Counted from the first letter of the stretch, positions 38,114 to 46,300 are shown. The stretch is DNA of 64,000 nucleotides from Comamonadaceae bacterium OH2545_COT-014 (GCA_003859965.1 RQYR01000001.1:124001-188000), one strand, 5' to 3'. Numbers and translations are program-made. Notes: generated by a model from the letters alone, not told the origin.

Positions 38114-38244
38114 GGCGGGCAGGTGGCGAGCGGGCAAAGTATGGCGCGGCGCGGCGCGGCGCGTCCGGCATGGCGCATGACGCGTCCATGCGGCCTATGC
38201 GCCAGCGCTGCGCGGCTTGCCAGACGCCGCGCTGGCGTCGCGGG

Positions 38245-39864
38245 CTAGGCGGGTGAAGCGGCTGAGGTGCACGGCGGACCGGGGCGCACCAGCGCGTCAA
38301 GCACGCCGGGGGCGAAGCTGCGGGCGGCGGTGGCGGCCAGGCGTTCGAACACGTCGTCCAGCGCGGGGGCCTGCGCGCCGAACAGGGCGCGCAGCACGGC
38401 GGGGTCTTCAAACAGGCCGTGCAGGTACACGCCCAGCACGTTGCCGGCGGCGTTTTGCCAGGCCAGGCGGGCGATGGCTTCGCGCGCCACGTCGCCGCTG
38501 GCGGCCATGGCCGGGTGCTGGGCGGTTTGGCCGCTGTGGATTTCGTAGCCGCTGACGGGCACGCCGGACAGCGCGGCCCAGGCGCCGGTGAGCGCGCCGA
38601 AGCGCGTGGCGGTGTGGCGCACGGTTTTGCGCGGCGCGAAGGCAGTGACCAGCGGCAGCAGCCCCAAGCCGGGCGCGCTGCCGCCGGGGCCGGGCGTTTC
38701 CACGCCGTGCAGGTCGATCAGTGCCTCGCCCAGCATTTGCAGGCCGCCGCAGATGCCGAGCACGCGCCCGCCTTGCGCGGCGTGGCGAGCGATGGCGGCG
38801 TCCAGCCCCCGGGCGCGCAGCCAGGCCAAGTCCAGCGCGGTGGCTTTGCTGCCGGGCAGCACGATGGTGTCGGCGCCGTGCAGCTCGGCGGCTTCGCGCA
38901 CCCAGCGCAGGCGCAGGCCGGGCACGTTTTTCAGGGGCTGGAACTCGTCCAGGTTGCTGATGCGCGGGTAGGCCACCACGGCGATGTGCTGGAATGGTTT
39001 GCTATTTTTTACATAGCTATCAGGGCTTGTTTGTTCTGCCGCGAGGGTGGTTTTTTCTGATGAAAGGGGGGCGCCGGTGACGGCGCGGTCGTCGAACACG
39101 CCGTCTTCCTCGGGCAGGCCGTGGCGCCATTGCATGGCAATGGTGGCCACGGTGGGCACGCCGGTGAGCTGCTGCAGCTGCTGCGGCGCGGGGGCCAGCA
39201 GCGCGGCGTTGCCCCGGAACTTGTTGAGCACGAAGCCGTGCAGGCGTGCGCGGTCGGCTTCGGGCAGCAGCGCCCAGGTGCCGTACAGGTGGGCGAAAGC
39301 GCCGCCACGGTCGATGTCGGCCACCAGCAGGCAGCGGGCGTTGGCATGGCGGGCCACGCGCAGGTTCACGATGTCGGTGGGCATGAGGTTGATCTCGGCG
39401 GGCGAGCCGGCGCCTTCAATCACCACCACGTCGTTTTCGGCGCGCAGCGCGTCCAGCGCGGCGGCGATGTGCGGCCAGGCCTGGGCGCCGCGTTCGCGCC
39501 AGGGCAGGGCGGTGAGCGCGGGGTGGACGCGGCCCAGCAGCACGGCCTGGCTGCGGGTGTCGGCCTCGGGCTTGAGCAGCAGGGGGTTCATGCGCACGTC
39601 GGGCACGGCGCGCGCGGCCAGCGCCTGGAAGTACTGGGCGGCGCCGATTTCGCCCATCTCGGCGGCACCTGCCGCATCCGCTGCGCCCGCATCCGGCGCG
39701 CAGGCCACCACGCGCGCGTTGTTGCTCATGTTTTGCGCCTTGAACGGGGCCACGCGCAGCCCCTGGTTGGCCCAGTGGCGGCACAGCGCGGTGGCCAGCC
39801 AGCTCTTGCCCGCGCCGCTGCTGGTGCCCAGCACCATGACGCAACGGGCCAGGGGGGAAGTCAT
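38245..39864 (-). CDS. cobQ: Adenosylcobyric acid synthase
   Basis: A 539-residue glutamine-dependent amidotransferase that amidates four side chains of the corrin ring. The N-terminal dethiobiotin-synthetase-like domain has VLGTSSGAGKSWLATALCR (P-loop) and FKAQNMSNNARV. The C-terminal class I glutaminase has the nucleophile in VLGICGGLQMLGEAL and the His in GVYLHGLFED. Residues near 270-293 (SSEKTTLAAEQTSPDSYVKN) between the domains are encoded by a short repeat copy. The gene lies 13 bases after a T4-endonuclease-V-like gene. Confidence 0.96.
   Translation of the reverse strand: MTSPLARCVMVLGTSSGAGKSWLATALCRHWANQGLRVAPFKAQNMSNNARVVACAPDAGAADAAGAAEMGEIGAAQYFQALAARAVPDVRMNPLLLKPEADTRSQAVLLGRVHPALTALPWRERGAQAWPHIAAALDALRAENDVVVIEGAGSPAEINLMPTDIVNLRVARHANARCLLVADIDRGGAFAHLYGTWALLPEADRARLHGFVLNKFRGNAALLAPAPQQLQQLTGVPTVATIAMQWRHGLPEEDGVFDDRAVTGAPLSSEKTTLAAEQTSPDSYVKNSKPFQHIAVVAYPRISNLDEFQPLKNVPGLRLRWVREAAELHGADTIVLPGSKATALDLAWLRARGLDAAIARHAAQGGRVLGICGGLQMLGEALIDLHGVETPGPGGSAPGLGLLPLVTAFAPRKTVRHTATRFGALTGAWAALSGVPVSGYEIHSGQTAQHPAMAASGDVAREAIARLAWQNAAGNVLGVYLHGLFEDPAVLRALFGAQAPALDDVFERLAATAARSFAPGVLDALVRPGPPCTSAASPA
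38998..39059 (+). repeat. Short GCTA/TAGC repeat inside cobQ
   Basis: On the plus strand, TTTGCTATTTTTTACATAGC continues to TATCAGGGCTTGTTTG, and ends in GGTGGTTTTTTC. It is a well-preserved copy of the family, including the GCTA/TAGC pair and T-run. It is read in frame within CobQ as a linker of about 20 residues between the two domains, with no stop codon. Confidence 0.65.
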
Positions 39865-39877
39865 GTCGGCAGTCCTT

Positions 39878-40267
39878 TCAGGGGTGTTCGCGCGGGGGCG
39901 TGAAGCGGGCTTTGGCGGGCAGGCGTTCGGCGATGCGGGCGCGGTTCAGGGCCAGGGCGGCGGCGGTGGGTTGGTAGTCGCGCCACAGCGCCGCATCGGC
40001 GGGCAGGGTGGCGGGCCAGATGTGGCTGACCTGAAAGCCGCGCCGCCGGCATTCAGCGTGCAAGGCGTCGTAGCGTTTTTGCAGAAAGGCCAGCTTGTCG
40101 AAGAAAAAGCGCACGTGGCCTTCGCCCAGCTTGTAGTCGGCAGGCTGGCCGGCCAGGCTGAACCGGCCCCGGGCCACGGCGTTGGGGATGCGGGTCAGCT
40201 CGCGGTGTTCGGCCAGCAGGTGCTGGTCGCACAGTTCGGCGGGGGGCACGAGGTTGATGCGGGTCAT
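39878..40267 (-). CDS. Pyrimidine dimer DNA glycosylase, T4 endonuclease V family
   Basis: A 129-residue homologue of T4 DenV, which cuts UV-induced pyrimidine dimers by glycosylase and AP-lyase action. The start MTRINLVPPAELCDQHLLAE closely matches the phage enzyme. The catalytic Thr2 (Schiff-base amine) and Glu23 in EHRELTRIP are present, as is GEGHVRFFFDKLAFLQKR. The length is slightly shorter than 138 residues for T4. It stands in a chromosomal setting next to cobQ, without phage genes. Confidence 0.92.
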   Translation of the reverse strand: MTRINLVPPAELCDQHLLAEHRELTRIPNAVARGRFSLAGQPADYKLGEGHVRFFFDKLAFLQKRYDALHAECRRRGFQVSHIWPATLPADAALWRDYQPTAAALALNRARIAERLPAKARFTPPREHP

Positions 40268-40303
40268 GGAGGCGGTCAGCGGAAATCAAGGTTGGCGGCG
40301 GGC

Positions 40304-41131
40304 TCAGCGCGGGGCGGCCAGCCGGGCCCAGATCATTTGCATGTCCAGATGGCGGCGGCCCCAGGCGGTGCGGTACAGCAGCCGCAGCGGCCAAGGGTAG
40401 CGTTTGCCGCAGCGGCTGCTCAGGCCCTGGTGGGCCAGCACGTGCAAGCCGAAGCCGGCCAGCTCGTCCATGCTGCGGATGCCCCATTTGAACGCGGGCG
40501 GGTTCTGGCCCATTTTCTTCAGCGAGTCATGCCGTTTCTGCTTGCCGACCAGTTTGGCCGGCAGGGCGTCGAAGATCACGTGGGCCTGCGGCAGCTTGCG
40601 CGCCAGCCGGGCGAACCAGTCTTGCATGGTGGCGGCGTCGAAGTACATGAACACGCCTTCGGCCACCAGCAGCACAGGCTGGCCGTGCGCGGCGGCGGTG
40701 TCCATCCATGCTTCGTCCAGCATGGAGGCGGCCAGATACACGTTGCCTGATGCGGGCAGCAGCTTCTGGCGCAGCGCCATGGCGGGCGGCAGGTCCAGCT
40801 CGTACCAGGCGGTGACGGGCGGGCGGCCCAGGCGCTCGTAGCGCGCGTCCAGCCCGGCGCCCAGGTGCACGACCACGGCATGGGGGTGCTGGGCCAGGCA
40901 GGCGCGTGTGTAGTCGTCCAGCATGGCGGCGCGGGCGCAGCAGCCCACTTGCGAGCCTTTGGCGCTGGCGAAGACGGAAAAGTCGAAGTCGATGAGGCCC
41001 ATCATGCGCCGGGCTTCGGCGTCGCGCAGCAGGGCGTCGGGGCGGTCGTGCTCAACGGCCTTGGCCCATAGCGGGATCAGCATGGTGGCCGAGAGGTCGC
41101 TGACGCTGGCGGGAGAGATTTTGGCGGTCAT
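40304..41131 (-). CDS. Class I SAM-dependent methyltransferase (leucine carboxyl methyltransferase-like)
   Basis: A 275-residue protein of the LCM/TcmP-type O-methyltransferase family. It has the SAM motif VVVHLGAGLDARYER near residues 86-100, the acidic YELDLPPAM, and LLVAEGVFMYFD. Members methylate small molecules or carboxyl groups, and I cannot assign the substrate. It lies between the EndoV-like gene and creA on the minus strand. Confidence 0.87.
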   Translation of the reverse strand: MTAKISPASVSDLSATMLIPLWAKAVEHDRPDALLRDAEARRMMGLIDFDFSVFASAKGSQVGCCARAAMLDDYTRACLAQHPHAVVVHLGAGLDARYERLGRPPVTAWYELDLPPAMALRQKLLPASGNVYLAASMLDEAWMDTAAAHGQPVLLVAEGVFMYFDAATMQDWFARLARKLPQAHVIFDALPAKLVGKQKRHDSLKKMGQNPPAFKWGIRSMDELAGFGLHVLAHQGLSSRCGKRYPWPLRLLYRTAWGRRHLDMQMIWARLAAPR

Positions 41132-41261
41132 GGCCTGTTCCTTTTTTGGGGTGCTGAAACAAGGCGTGGGAGACAGGGCCAGGGCGTGATTTTGAAGGAC
41201 GCGGCGGCGGCATGAAAAGCCGCCCCCCGGGCAGAGGCAGCGGGCCGTGCGGGGGCTTACG

Positions 41262-41738
41262 TCAGTTCTTGAGCGGAATGGGCGTGGCCGGGTCCACCGG
41301 CACGGCGGTCACGCTGTTTTGGGGGGAGCCGTCAACGAGCTTGTCGGAATAGCTCAAATACACCAGCGTGTTGCGCGGCGCGTCCACCATGCGCACCACG
41401 CGCAGGCGCTTGAACAGCACCGACATGCGTTCGCTGAACACCTCCTGCTCGGGCGGCAACGGCCCCTTGAACTGCACGGTGCCCACCTGGCGGCAGGCGA
41501 TCGAGGCCTCGGCCCGATCCTCGGCCAGCCCCACCGCGCCCTTGATGCCGCCCGTGCGCGCCCGCGCCACGTAGCAGGTAACGCCTTGCACCGCCGGGTC
41601 GTCATAGGCTTCCACCACGATCTTATGGTTGGGGCCGATCCATTGAAAGGCGGTGCTGACTTCGCCAATCTTCTGCGCACTGGCCGCGCCTGCCAGCAGG
41701 CACAGGGGCAGGGCAGCCATCATCAAACGGGTGTTCAT
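41262..41738 (-). CDS. creA: CreA family periplasmic protein
   Basis: A 158-residue secreted protein. The signal peptide MNTRLMMAALPLCLLAGAASAQ is cleaved before KIGEVSTAF, and the body has the family sequence VEAYDDPAVQGVTCYVARARTGGIKG with KRLRVVRMVDAPRNTLVYLSYSD near the C-terminus. The function of CreA is unknown. ATG at 41738 gives the signal peptide directly. Confidence 0.93.
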   Translation of the reverse strand: MNTRLMMAALPLCLLAGAASAQKIGEVSTAFQWIGPNHKIVVEAYDDPAVQGVTCYVARARTGGIKGAVGLAEDRAEASIACRQVGTVQFKGPLPPEQEVFSERMSVLFKRLRVVRMVDAPRNTLVYLSYSDKLVDGSPQNSVTAVPVDPATPIPLKN

Positions 41739-41848
41739 GGGGTGGGTTTCCTCCGGCAAGATGAATTTCAGCCGCCAGTGTAGAGAGAAGGTAGAAGGCC
41801 GCCCGGCGGCATGGCCGCGCGTCTGCCATGCTGCCAGAATACGCGGCC

Positions 41849-42322
41849 ATGAACGCCCCCGCCCTGTCACACCCGCCCGCGCTGCATTACCTGGTGGAAC
41901 ACCAGGTCTGGGCGCGCCCGGAAGGCGATGGCACGGCCACGGTGGGCATCACGGCGCTGGGCATCCGCCTGTCGGGCGACATCTACATGTGCCGGCCCAA
42001 GGCCGTGGGCACGGCGGTGGCGCAGGGCCAGTCCATCGGGGTGGTGGAGCTGGCCAAATCGGTCGTCTCGGTCAAGTCGCCCGTCAGCGGCACGGTGGTG
42101 GCCGTCAACCCGCAACTGCAAGACACGCCCGAGCTGGTGCATCTGGACCCCTACGGCGCGGGCTGGCTGGCGCGCGTGGCGCTCAGCCGCTTCGAGGCCG
42201 ATGCCGCCGCGCTGGTGCATGGCGATGCCGTGGCGCCCGCCATGGCGCACCATGCCTGGCTGCACCGCGAAACGCTGGACGGCGCCACGCCCGCCGGCAA
42301 CCCCCGGCCCGAAGGCGCTTGA
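41849..42322 (+). CDS. GcvH-like lipoyl carrier protein
   Basis: A 157-residue protein with the H-protein fold. Lys70 in VVELAKSVVSVKSPVSG is in the lipoylation position: it lies eight residues before the Pro of PVSG, as in E. coli GcvH. The family sequences VGITALGIRLSGDIYMC and DPYGAGWLARV are present. A C-terminal extension of about 40 residues is unusual. No gcvT or gcvP is nearby, and the next gene encodes a DsrE-like protein, so a role outside glycine cleavage, such as a lipoate-bound sulfur carrier, is possible but inferred. Confidence 0.8.
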   Translation: MNAPALSHPPALHYLVEHQVWARPEGDGTATVGITALGIRLSGDIYMCRPKAVGTAVAQGQSIGVVELAKSVVSVKSPVSGTVVAVNPQLQDTPELVHLDPYGAGWLARVALSRFEADAAALVHGDAVAPAMAHHAWLHRETLDGATPAGNPRPEGA

Positions 42323-42356
42323 CGCCCCGCGGCCAACTTTCTGGAGCCAAGCGCGC

Positions 42357-42752
42357 ATGGGATTCACCACCCACAGCCCCGACGGCCTGGCCCTGCTGCT
42401 GTGGGCCGCCAGCCCCGCCGTGCCCGAGCGGCTGGCCACGCCTTTTTTTCATGCGGCCGTGGCCGCCGCAATGGACGTGCCGGTCGAAATCTATTTCAGC
42501 GCCGCCAGCGTGCAGCTGCTGGCCCCCGGCGTGGCCGATGGGCTGCGCGCCAGCGCCCGCCACCCCAAAACCATTGGCGACGCCATGCGCGAGGCCCACG
42601 GCCACGGCGCGCGCTTTTTTGCCTGCACCGACGCGCTGCACGCGCACGGCCTGGCCCCGTCTGGCCTGATCGCCGAATGCAGCGGCCACGGCGGCGCCGT
42701 GCAGTTCATGGCCCGCGCGTGCGATCTGCGTTGGCGCGCACTGGTGTTCTGA
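42357..42752 (+). CDS. DsrE/DsrF-like sulfur-carrier-fold protein
   Basis: A 131-residue protein with the small alpha/beta fold of DsrE family sulfurtransferases. Suggestive segments are VEIYFSAASVQLLAPGVAD, HGARFFACTDALHAHGL and the end IAECSGHGGAVQFMARACD. Cysteines occur near residues 91 and 111, the first in the usual DsrE catalytic region. It follows the GcvH-like gene by 34 bases and has GGAG upstream, so they probably share an operon. The assignment is moderate. Confidence 0.7.
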   Translation: MGFTTHSPDGLALLLWAASPAVPERLATPFFHAAVAAAMDVPVEIYFSAASVQLLAPGVADGLRASARHPKTIGDAMREAHGHGARFFACTDALHAHGLAPSGLIAECSGHGGAVQFMARACDLRWRALVF

Positions 42753-42757
42753 TGATT

Positions 42758-42815
42758 GGATTGCTATATTAAATGTAGCTGTTCAGGCTTTATGGACATG
42801 CCTTGAAGGCATTTT
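42758..42815 (+). repeat. Short GCTA/TAGC intergenic repeat before ridA
   Basis: The sequence ATTGCTATATTAAATGTAGC continues to TGTTCAGGCTTTATGG and ends TTGAAGGCATTTTT. It shows the complete family layout: GCTA/TAGC pair, TTCAGGC core and terminal T-run. The end contains ATGCCTT/AAGGCAT and may stop transcription after the DsrE-like gene. Confidence 0.65.
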
Positions 42816-42850
42816 TAGCCCTTAACCTCAACCAAGAAAGGACTCACCGC

Positions 42851-43312
42851 ATGACCCCGCAGGAAAAACTGGCCCAGCTCGGCATCACGCTGCCGCCCGT
42901 GAGCACGCCCGCCGCCGCTTACGTGCCCTTCGTGCGCAGCGGCAACCTGGTTTTTCTGTCTGGCCACATCGCCCGCAAGGACGGCTGCCCCTGGGCAGGC
43001 AAGCTGGGCGACAGCATGGGCACCGAGGAAGGCCGCGCCGCCGCGCGCGCCGTGGCGATTGACCTCATGGGCACGCTGCAAGCGGCCGTGGGGGGCGATC
43101 TGGGCCGCGTCAAGCGCATCGTGAAGCTGCTGAGCCTGGTCAACTCCACGCCCGACTACACCGAGCAGCACCTGGTCACCAACGGCGCCAGCGAGCTGCT
43201 GGGCGAAGTGTTCGGCCCCACTGTGGGCGCGCATGCCCGCAGCGCCTTTGGCGTGGCCCAGATTCCGCTGGGCGCGTGCGTGGAGATCGAGCTGATCGCC
43301 GAGGTGGAGTAA
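42851..43312 (+). CDS. RidA/YjgF family protein
   Basis: A 153-residue member of the RidA superfamily, whose archetype deaminates reactive enamine and imine intermediates from PLP enzymes. The C-terminal signature GAHARSAFGVAQIPLGACVEIELIAEVE includes the Arg expected at the active site. This longer subfamily (YjgH/Rid group with GHIARKDGCPWAGKLG) is less studied. ATG at 42851 has AAAGGA upstream. Confidence 0.92.
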   Translation: MTPQEKLAQLGITLPPVSTPAAAYVPFVRSGNLVFLSGHIARKDGCPWAGKLGDSMGTEEGRAAARAVAIDLMGTLQAAVGGDLGRVKRIVKLLSLVNSTPDYTEQHLVTNGASELLGEVFGPTVGAHARSAFGVAQIPLGACVEIELIAEVE

Positions 43313-43403
43313 GAACCTATGCAAAGCCGCGGCTCGGGCCGGCACGGGCGGCGGCACAAGTGAAAGAAGCGGCACAGGCGGTGCAAGCGGCACAAGCGGC
43401 GGG

Positions 43404-43718
43404 CTACGCCACCGGCGCGGGCATGAAGGCGCCGCAAGCCCAGCATTGCTCAAAGCCGCCTTCCACCCTTTCGCCGCAGGCCGGGCACAGCCAGCGGCGC
43501 TGCGGCACGCGCGCCAGCGCCTCCAGCAAGGCGCGGGCGGCGGCTTCATGTTCGGGGTGGCGCAGCCAGATTTCAGGCAGGCATTCGCCCGGCGGCAGCT
43601 CGCCCGCCGCGCCCATCAAGTAACTGCGCTCCACGGTGGCGGGGTAGCCGGCTTCGCACAGCACGTCGGCCCAGATTTGGGCGATGGCGGGGTTGGGGGC
43701 GCGGGTCAGGCGGAGCAT
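43404..43718 (-). CDS. DUF2007 protein with C-terminal zinc ribbon
   Basis: A 104-residue protein. The N-terminal half is a DUF2007-type signal-transducing-protein-like domain (ADVLCEAGYPATVERSYLMGAAGELPP, resembling a PII-like ferredoxin fold). The C-terminal half has the cysteine pairs CPACGERV and CWACGAFMP, a rubredoxin-like zinc knuckle. The role is unknown. It lies close to the DUF1289 gene on the same strand. Confidence 0.85.
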   Translation of the reverse strand: MLRLTRAPNPAIAQIWADVLCEAGYPATVERSYLMGAAGELPPGECLPEIWLRHPEHEAAARALLEALARVPQRRWLCPACGERVEGGFEQCWACGAFMPAPVA

Positions 43719-43805
43719 GGCCGGTGTGGGGTGGATGGCTACGTGTCAGCGTGCAAGTATGTGAGTGTGGCGGCAGTCCGTGGCGGCCGTGTGCCCATCT
43801 GGCGG

Positions 43806-44237
43806 TCAGCCAGTGCGGGCCGCGCCGGCGGTGGCGCGGGCGCGTTCGGCATAGCGGGTGAAGCGCAGGGCCGTGCCTTCTTGCGTGATGCGGCGCCACA
43901 CGGCGCGCTTGGCGGCGGGGCTGAAGGCGGGCCAGTGCTGCACTTCGGCTTCGGTGCGGCCGCAGCCTTTGCAAATGGCGTCGCCCTGGCTGGTAGAGCA
44001 AATGGCGATGCAGGGGGTGTCGGGCATGGTGGCGTACCAGGCCAGCCAGGCCTGGCGCGCGGCGGCAGGCAGGCTGGCTTCGTCAGCCTCGGTCTGGCGC
44101 GCGTAAACCAGGCGTGCGTACACCTCGGCCAGCGCGGCCACGGCGGGCGACAAGGCCGCGCCGCTGGCTGCGGGCGCGCGGGCGCGCCAGTGGTTGATGG
44201 CGGCCTCGATGTCGGTGATGTGAATGTGCTCGCTCAT
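43806..44237 (-). CDS. DUF3717-DUF1289 fusion protein
   Basis: A 143-residue protein with two small domains. Residues 4-65 (HITDIEAAINHWRARAP) match the DUF3717 type, and residues 75-125 contain the DUF1289 pattern PCIAICSTSQGDAICKGCGRT with four cysteines likely binding a metal or cluster. DUF1289 proteins are short Fe-S-like proteins of unknown role. ATG at 44237 was chosen; codons upstream overlap the neighbouring repeat. Confidence 0.87.
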   Translation of the reverse strand: MSEHIHITDIEAAINHWRARAPAASGAALSPAVAALAEVYARLVYARQTEADEASLPAAARQAWLAWYATMPDTPCIAICSTSQGDAICKGCGRTEAEVQHWPAFSPAAKRAVWRRITQEGTALRFTRYAERARATAGAARTG

Positions 44238-44369
44238 GGTCTGCGGGTTCGTGCGCGCTGGCAGTGCCAAGGCGCGGGCTGGCTGAGGCCGATGATAGGC
44301 AAGGGCCGTGCGGGGGCGAAGCGACCTGGGCAATGACCGGGCCGCTGTTCTGGTGGCCTTGCCCTGTTT

Positions 44370-44427
44370 GCTTTGTTTTTTATAGCAATCGAGCATTGAT
44401 GGTATTGCCTGAAGGCCGTTTTTTCAT
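44370..44427 (+). repeat. Short GCTA/TAGC intergenic repeat, copy before the manganese riboswitch
   Basis: The sequence GCTTTGTTTTTTATAGCAAT continues to TATTGCCTGAAGGCCGTTTTTTC. It matches the family in the plus orientation. It fills part of the 541-base gap before terC; the rest of that gap is the riboswitch and leader. Confidence 0.55.
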
Positions 44428-44480
44428 CAGTCGCCTGGCGGGGTAGACTTGCGGGCGGCAGGCGGCAATGGTTTAATCGC

Positions 44481-44671
44481 GCCCTTTGCCGAAGGGGAGT
44501 AGCTCCCTCGTCCGGGGCTGGGCTGGCCCGCCCGGATGCTTCGTCCGGCCGTCAGTACGAAGCGGCGCGCGCGGGTGGCTTGTGCCATCCGGGGCGCGCG
44601 CCGTTTCCGGCCCGTCGGGCGGTGTCCCGCGCCTGGGTTGCAGGACGGCGCCGCCGAGCAAGACCTTCGAT
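44481..44671 (+). promoter_or_regulatory. yybP-ykoY manganese riboswitch
   Basis: The conserved 5' element GAAGGGGAGTAGCTCC (44491-44506) and the 3' element CCGAGCAAGACCTTCG (44655-44670) are the two paired sides of the four-way junction that bind Mn2+ in this family. Between them lie two long GC-rich stem-loops (44507-44650). It ends about 108 bases before a TerC family gene, a classic target. Mn2+ binding should raise terC expression. Confidence 0.9.
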
Positions 44672-44778
44672 TTTTTGGCGCGCCGGGCATCATCGGGGCT
44701 GTCTGTTCAGGCAGCGCGGCCGGTGGTTGTCTGGCGCGCCTGCATCCTTGTCTTGTTGAAACAGCGGAGCACTGCATC

Positions 44779-45471
44779 ATGGAATTTCTCTCTCCTGCCT
44801 GGTGGTCGGCCCTGGCGGCCATCATCCTGATTGACCTGGTTCTGGCCGGCGACAACGCCATCGTCATCGCGCTGGCGGCGCGCAACCTGCCCAAGCACCT
44901 GCAGAAAAAAGCCATCGTCTGGGGCACCGTGGGCGCCATTGCCGTGCGCACGCTGATGACGCTGGTGGTGGTATGGCTGCTGAAAATTCCGGGCCTGATG
45001 CTGGTGGGCGGCCTGGGCCTGCTGTGGATTGCCTACAAGCTCATTGCCGACCAGGGCGACGGCGACGAGGATCATGGCCCGGCGGCCAGCACCTTCTGGG
45101 GGGCGATGAAAACCATCATCGTGGCCGATGCGCTGATGGGCATCGACAACGTGCTGGGCGTGGCCGGGGCCGCGCACGGGGCGATGGACCTGGTGGTCAT
45201 CGGCCTGCTGGTGAGCGTGCCCATCGTGGTGTTTGGCAGCACCATGGTGCTGAAGCTGGTGGAGCGCTTTCCCGCCATCATCTACATCGGCGCGGCCGTG
45301 CTGGCGTACACGGCCGGTTCGATGATCGTGGGCGAGCCGCTGCTGTCGGGCTGGCTCGGCACGCGCGAGGCGCCCGTGTCGGCCGTGCGCTGGGCCGTCA
45401 TCGGCCTGTGCATCGTCGGCGTGCTGGGCACGGCCTGGCTGATGACCCGGCGCCGTCCCCGCGCAGACTGA
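44779..45471 (+). CDS. TerC family manganese exporter-like membrane protein
   Basis: A 230-residue polytopic protein of the TerC/YjbE family with about seven membrane helices. Conserved acidic motifs LIDLVLAGDNAIVIALA (helix 1) and IIVADALMGIDNVLGVAG (helix 4) carry the Asp residues thought to bind metal. The upstream yybP-ykoY riboswitch strongly supports Mn2+ export. The ATG at 44779 matches the family start MEFLSPAWWSAL. Confidence 0.93.
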   Translation: MEFLSPAWWSALAAIILIDLVLAGDNAIVIALAARNLPKHLQKKAIVWGTVGAIAVRTLMTLVVVWLLKIPGLMLVGGLGLLWIAYKLIADQGDGDEDHGPAASTFWGAMKTIIVADALMGIDNVLGVAGAAHGAMDLVVIGLLVSVPIVVFGSTMVLKLVERFPAIIYIGAAVLAYTAGSMIVGEPLLSGWLGTREAPVSAVRWAVIGLCIVGVLGTAWLMTRRRPRAD

Positions 45472-45611
45472 CCGCCGGTGCAGGCCAGCGCGTGACGCGC
45501 GCAGCGGGCGGCTGGCTGGTGTGTCGCCGCCTCTCCGGCCGTCGCCGCTTTGCGCCAGCGGCCCGGCCGGTTTCCGGATCACATCGGGTTTGACTTGAAA
45601 GGAGCTTTGCC

Positions 45612-46166
45612 ATGCCTCGTACCATCGTCGTCTATCACTCCGGCTACGGCCACACGCAGCGCATGGCGCAAGCCGTGGCCGAAGGCGCCGGCGCCGAACT
45701 GCTGGCCATCGACGCCGAAGGCAACCTGCCCGAAGGCGGCTGGGAACGCCTGGCCGAAGCCGACGCCATCATCTTCGGCACGCCCACCTACATGGGCGCG
45801 CCAAGCTGGCAGTTCAAGAAATTCGCCGACGCCAGCAGCAAGGCCTGGTTTGCCCGCGCCTGGCAAGACAAGGTGTTTGGCGGCTTCACCAACAGCGCCA
45901 GCCTCAACGGCGACAAGCAGGTCACGCTGATCTACTTGCAAACGCTGGCCGCGCAGCATGGCGGCATCTGGGTCAGCCTGGGGCTGGCGCCGGCCAGCAA
46001 CAAGGCCGCCACGCGCGCCGACCTGAACGCGCTGGGCGCCTACGGCGGCGCCATGGCGGCCACCCCGGCCGATGCCAGCGTGTCCGAAATGCTACCGGGC
46101 GACCTGGCCACGGCCCGCGCCTACGGCGAGCGCGTGGCCCGGGTGGCGGCGCGGCTGGCGGGCTGA
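45612..46166 (+). CDS. Flavodoxin-fold NAD(P)H:quinone oxidoreductase-like protein
   Basis: A 184-residue protein of the NADPH-dependent FMN reductase/WrbA superfamily. The FMN phosphate loop YHSGYGHTQRMAQAV is at the N-terminus, and FGTPTYMGAPSWQFKKF and GGFTNSASLNGDKQ are the second and third FMN-binding segments. It is shorter than the 198-residue WrbA. It probably reduces quinones with two electrons. A GAAAGGAG ribosome site precedes the ATG. Confidence 0.9.
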   Translation: MPRTIVVYHSGYGHTQRMAQAVAEGAGAELLAIDAEGNLPEGGWERLAEADAIIFGTPTYMGAPSWQFKKFADASSKAWFARAWQDKVFGGFTNSASLNGDKQVTLIYLQTLAAQHGGIWVSLGLAPASNKAATRADLNALGAYGGAMAATPADASVSEMLPGDLATARAYGERVARVAARLAG

Positions 46167-46300
46167 AGTTTTCGAGCTGACTGATTGCTTTCAAAAAGTG
46201 AGCGCCTGACGCCCTTTTGACGGGTGGTAGGCACATTTTTGATAAAAGAATCGCACTCGGGCCGCGGCCGCCAGTGGCAGCAGGCTCTACCATCGGCGGC

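Noticed and set aside
43310-43330. A fourth MITE-like element after ridA (TAAGAACCTATGCAAAG)
   Set aside because: Only the left few bases resemble the element. No right-hand end or inner block follows, so chance or an old remnant cannot be separated.
46167-46220. A further short GCTA/TAGC repeat after the flavodoxin-like gene
   Set aside because: It has an ATTGCTTTC and a GCGCC...CCCTTTTG stretch in order, but lacks the TAGC partner and the core.
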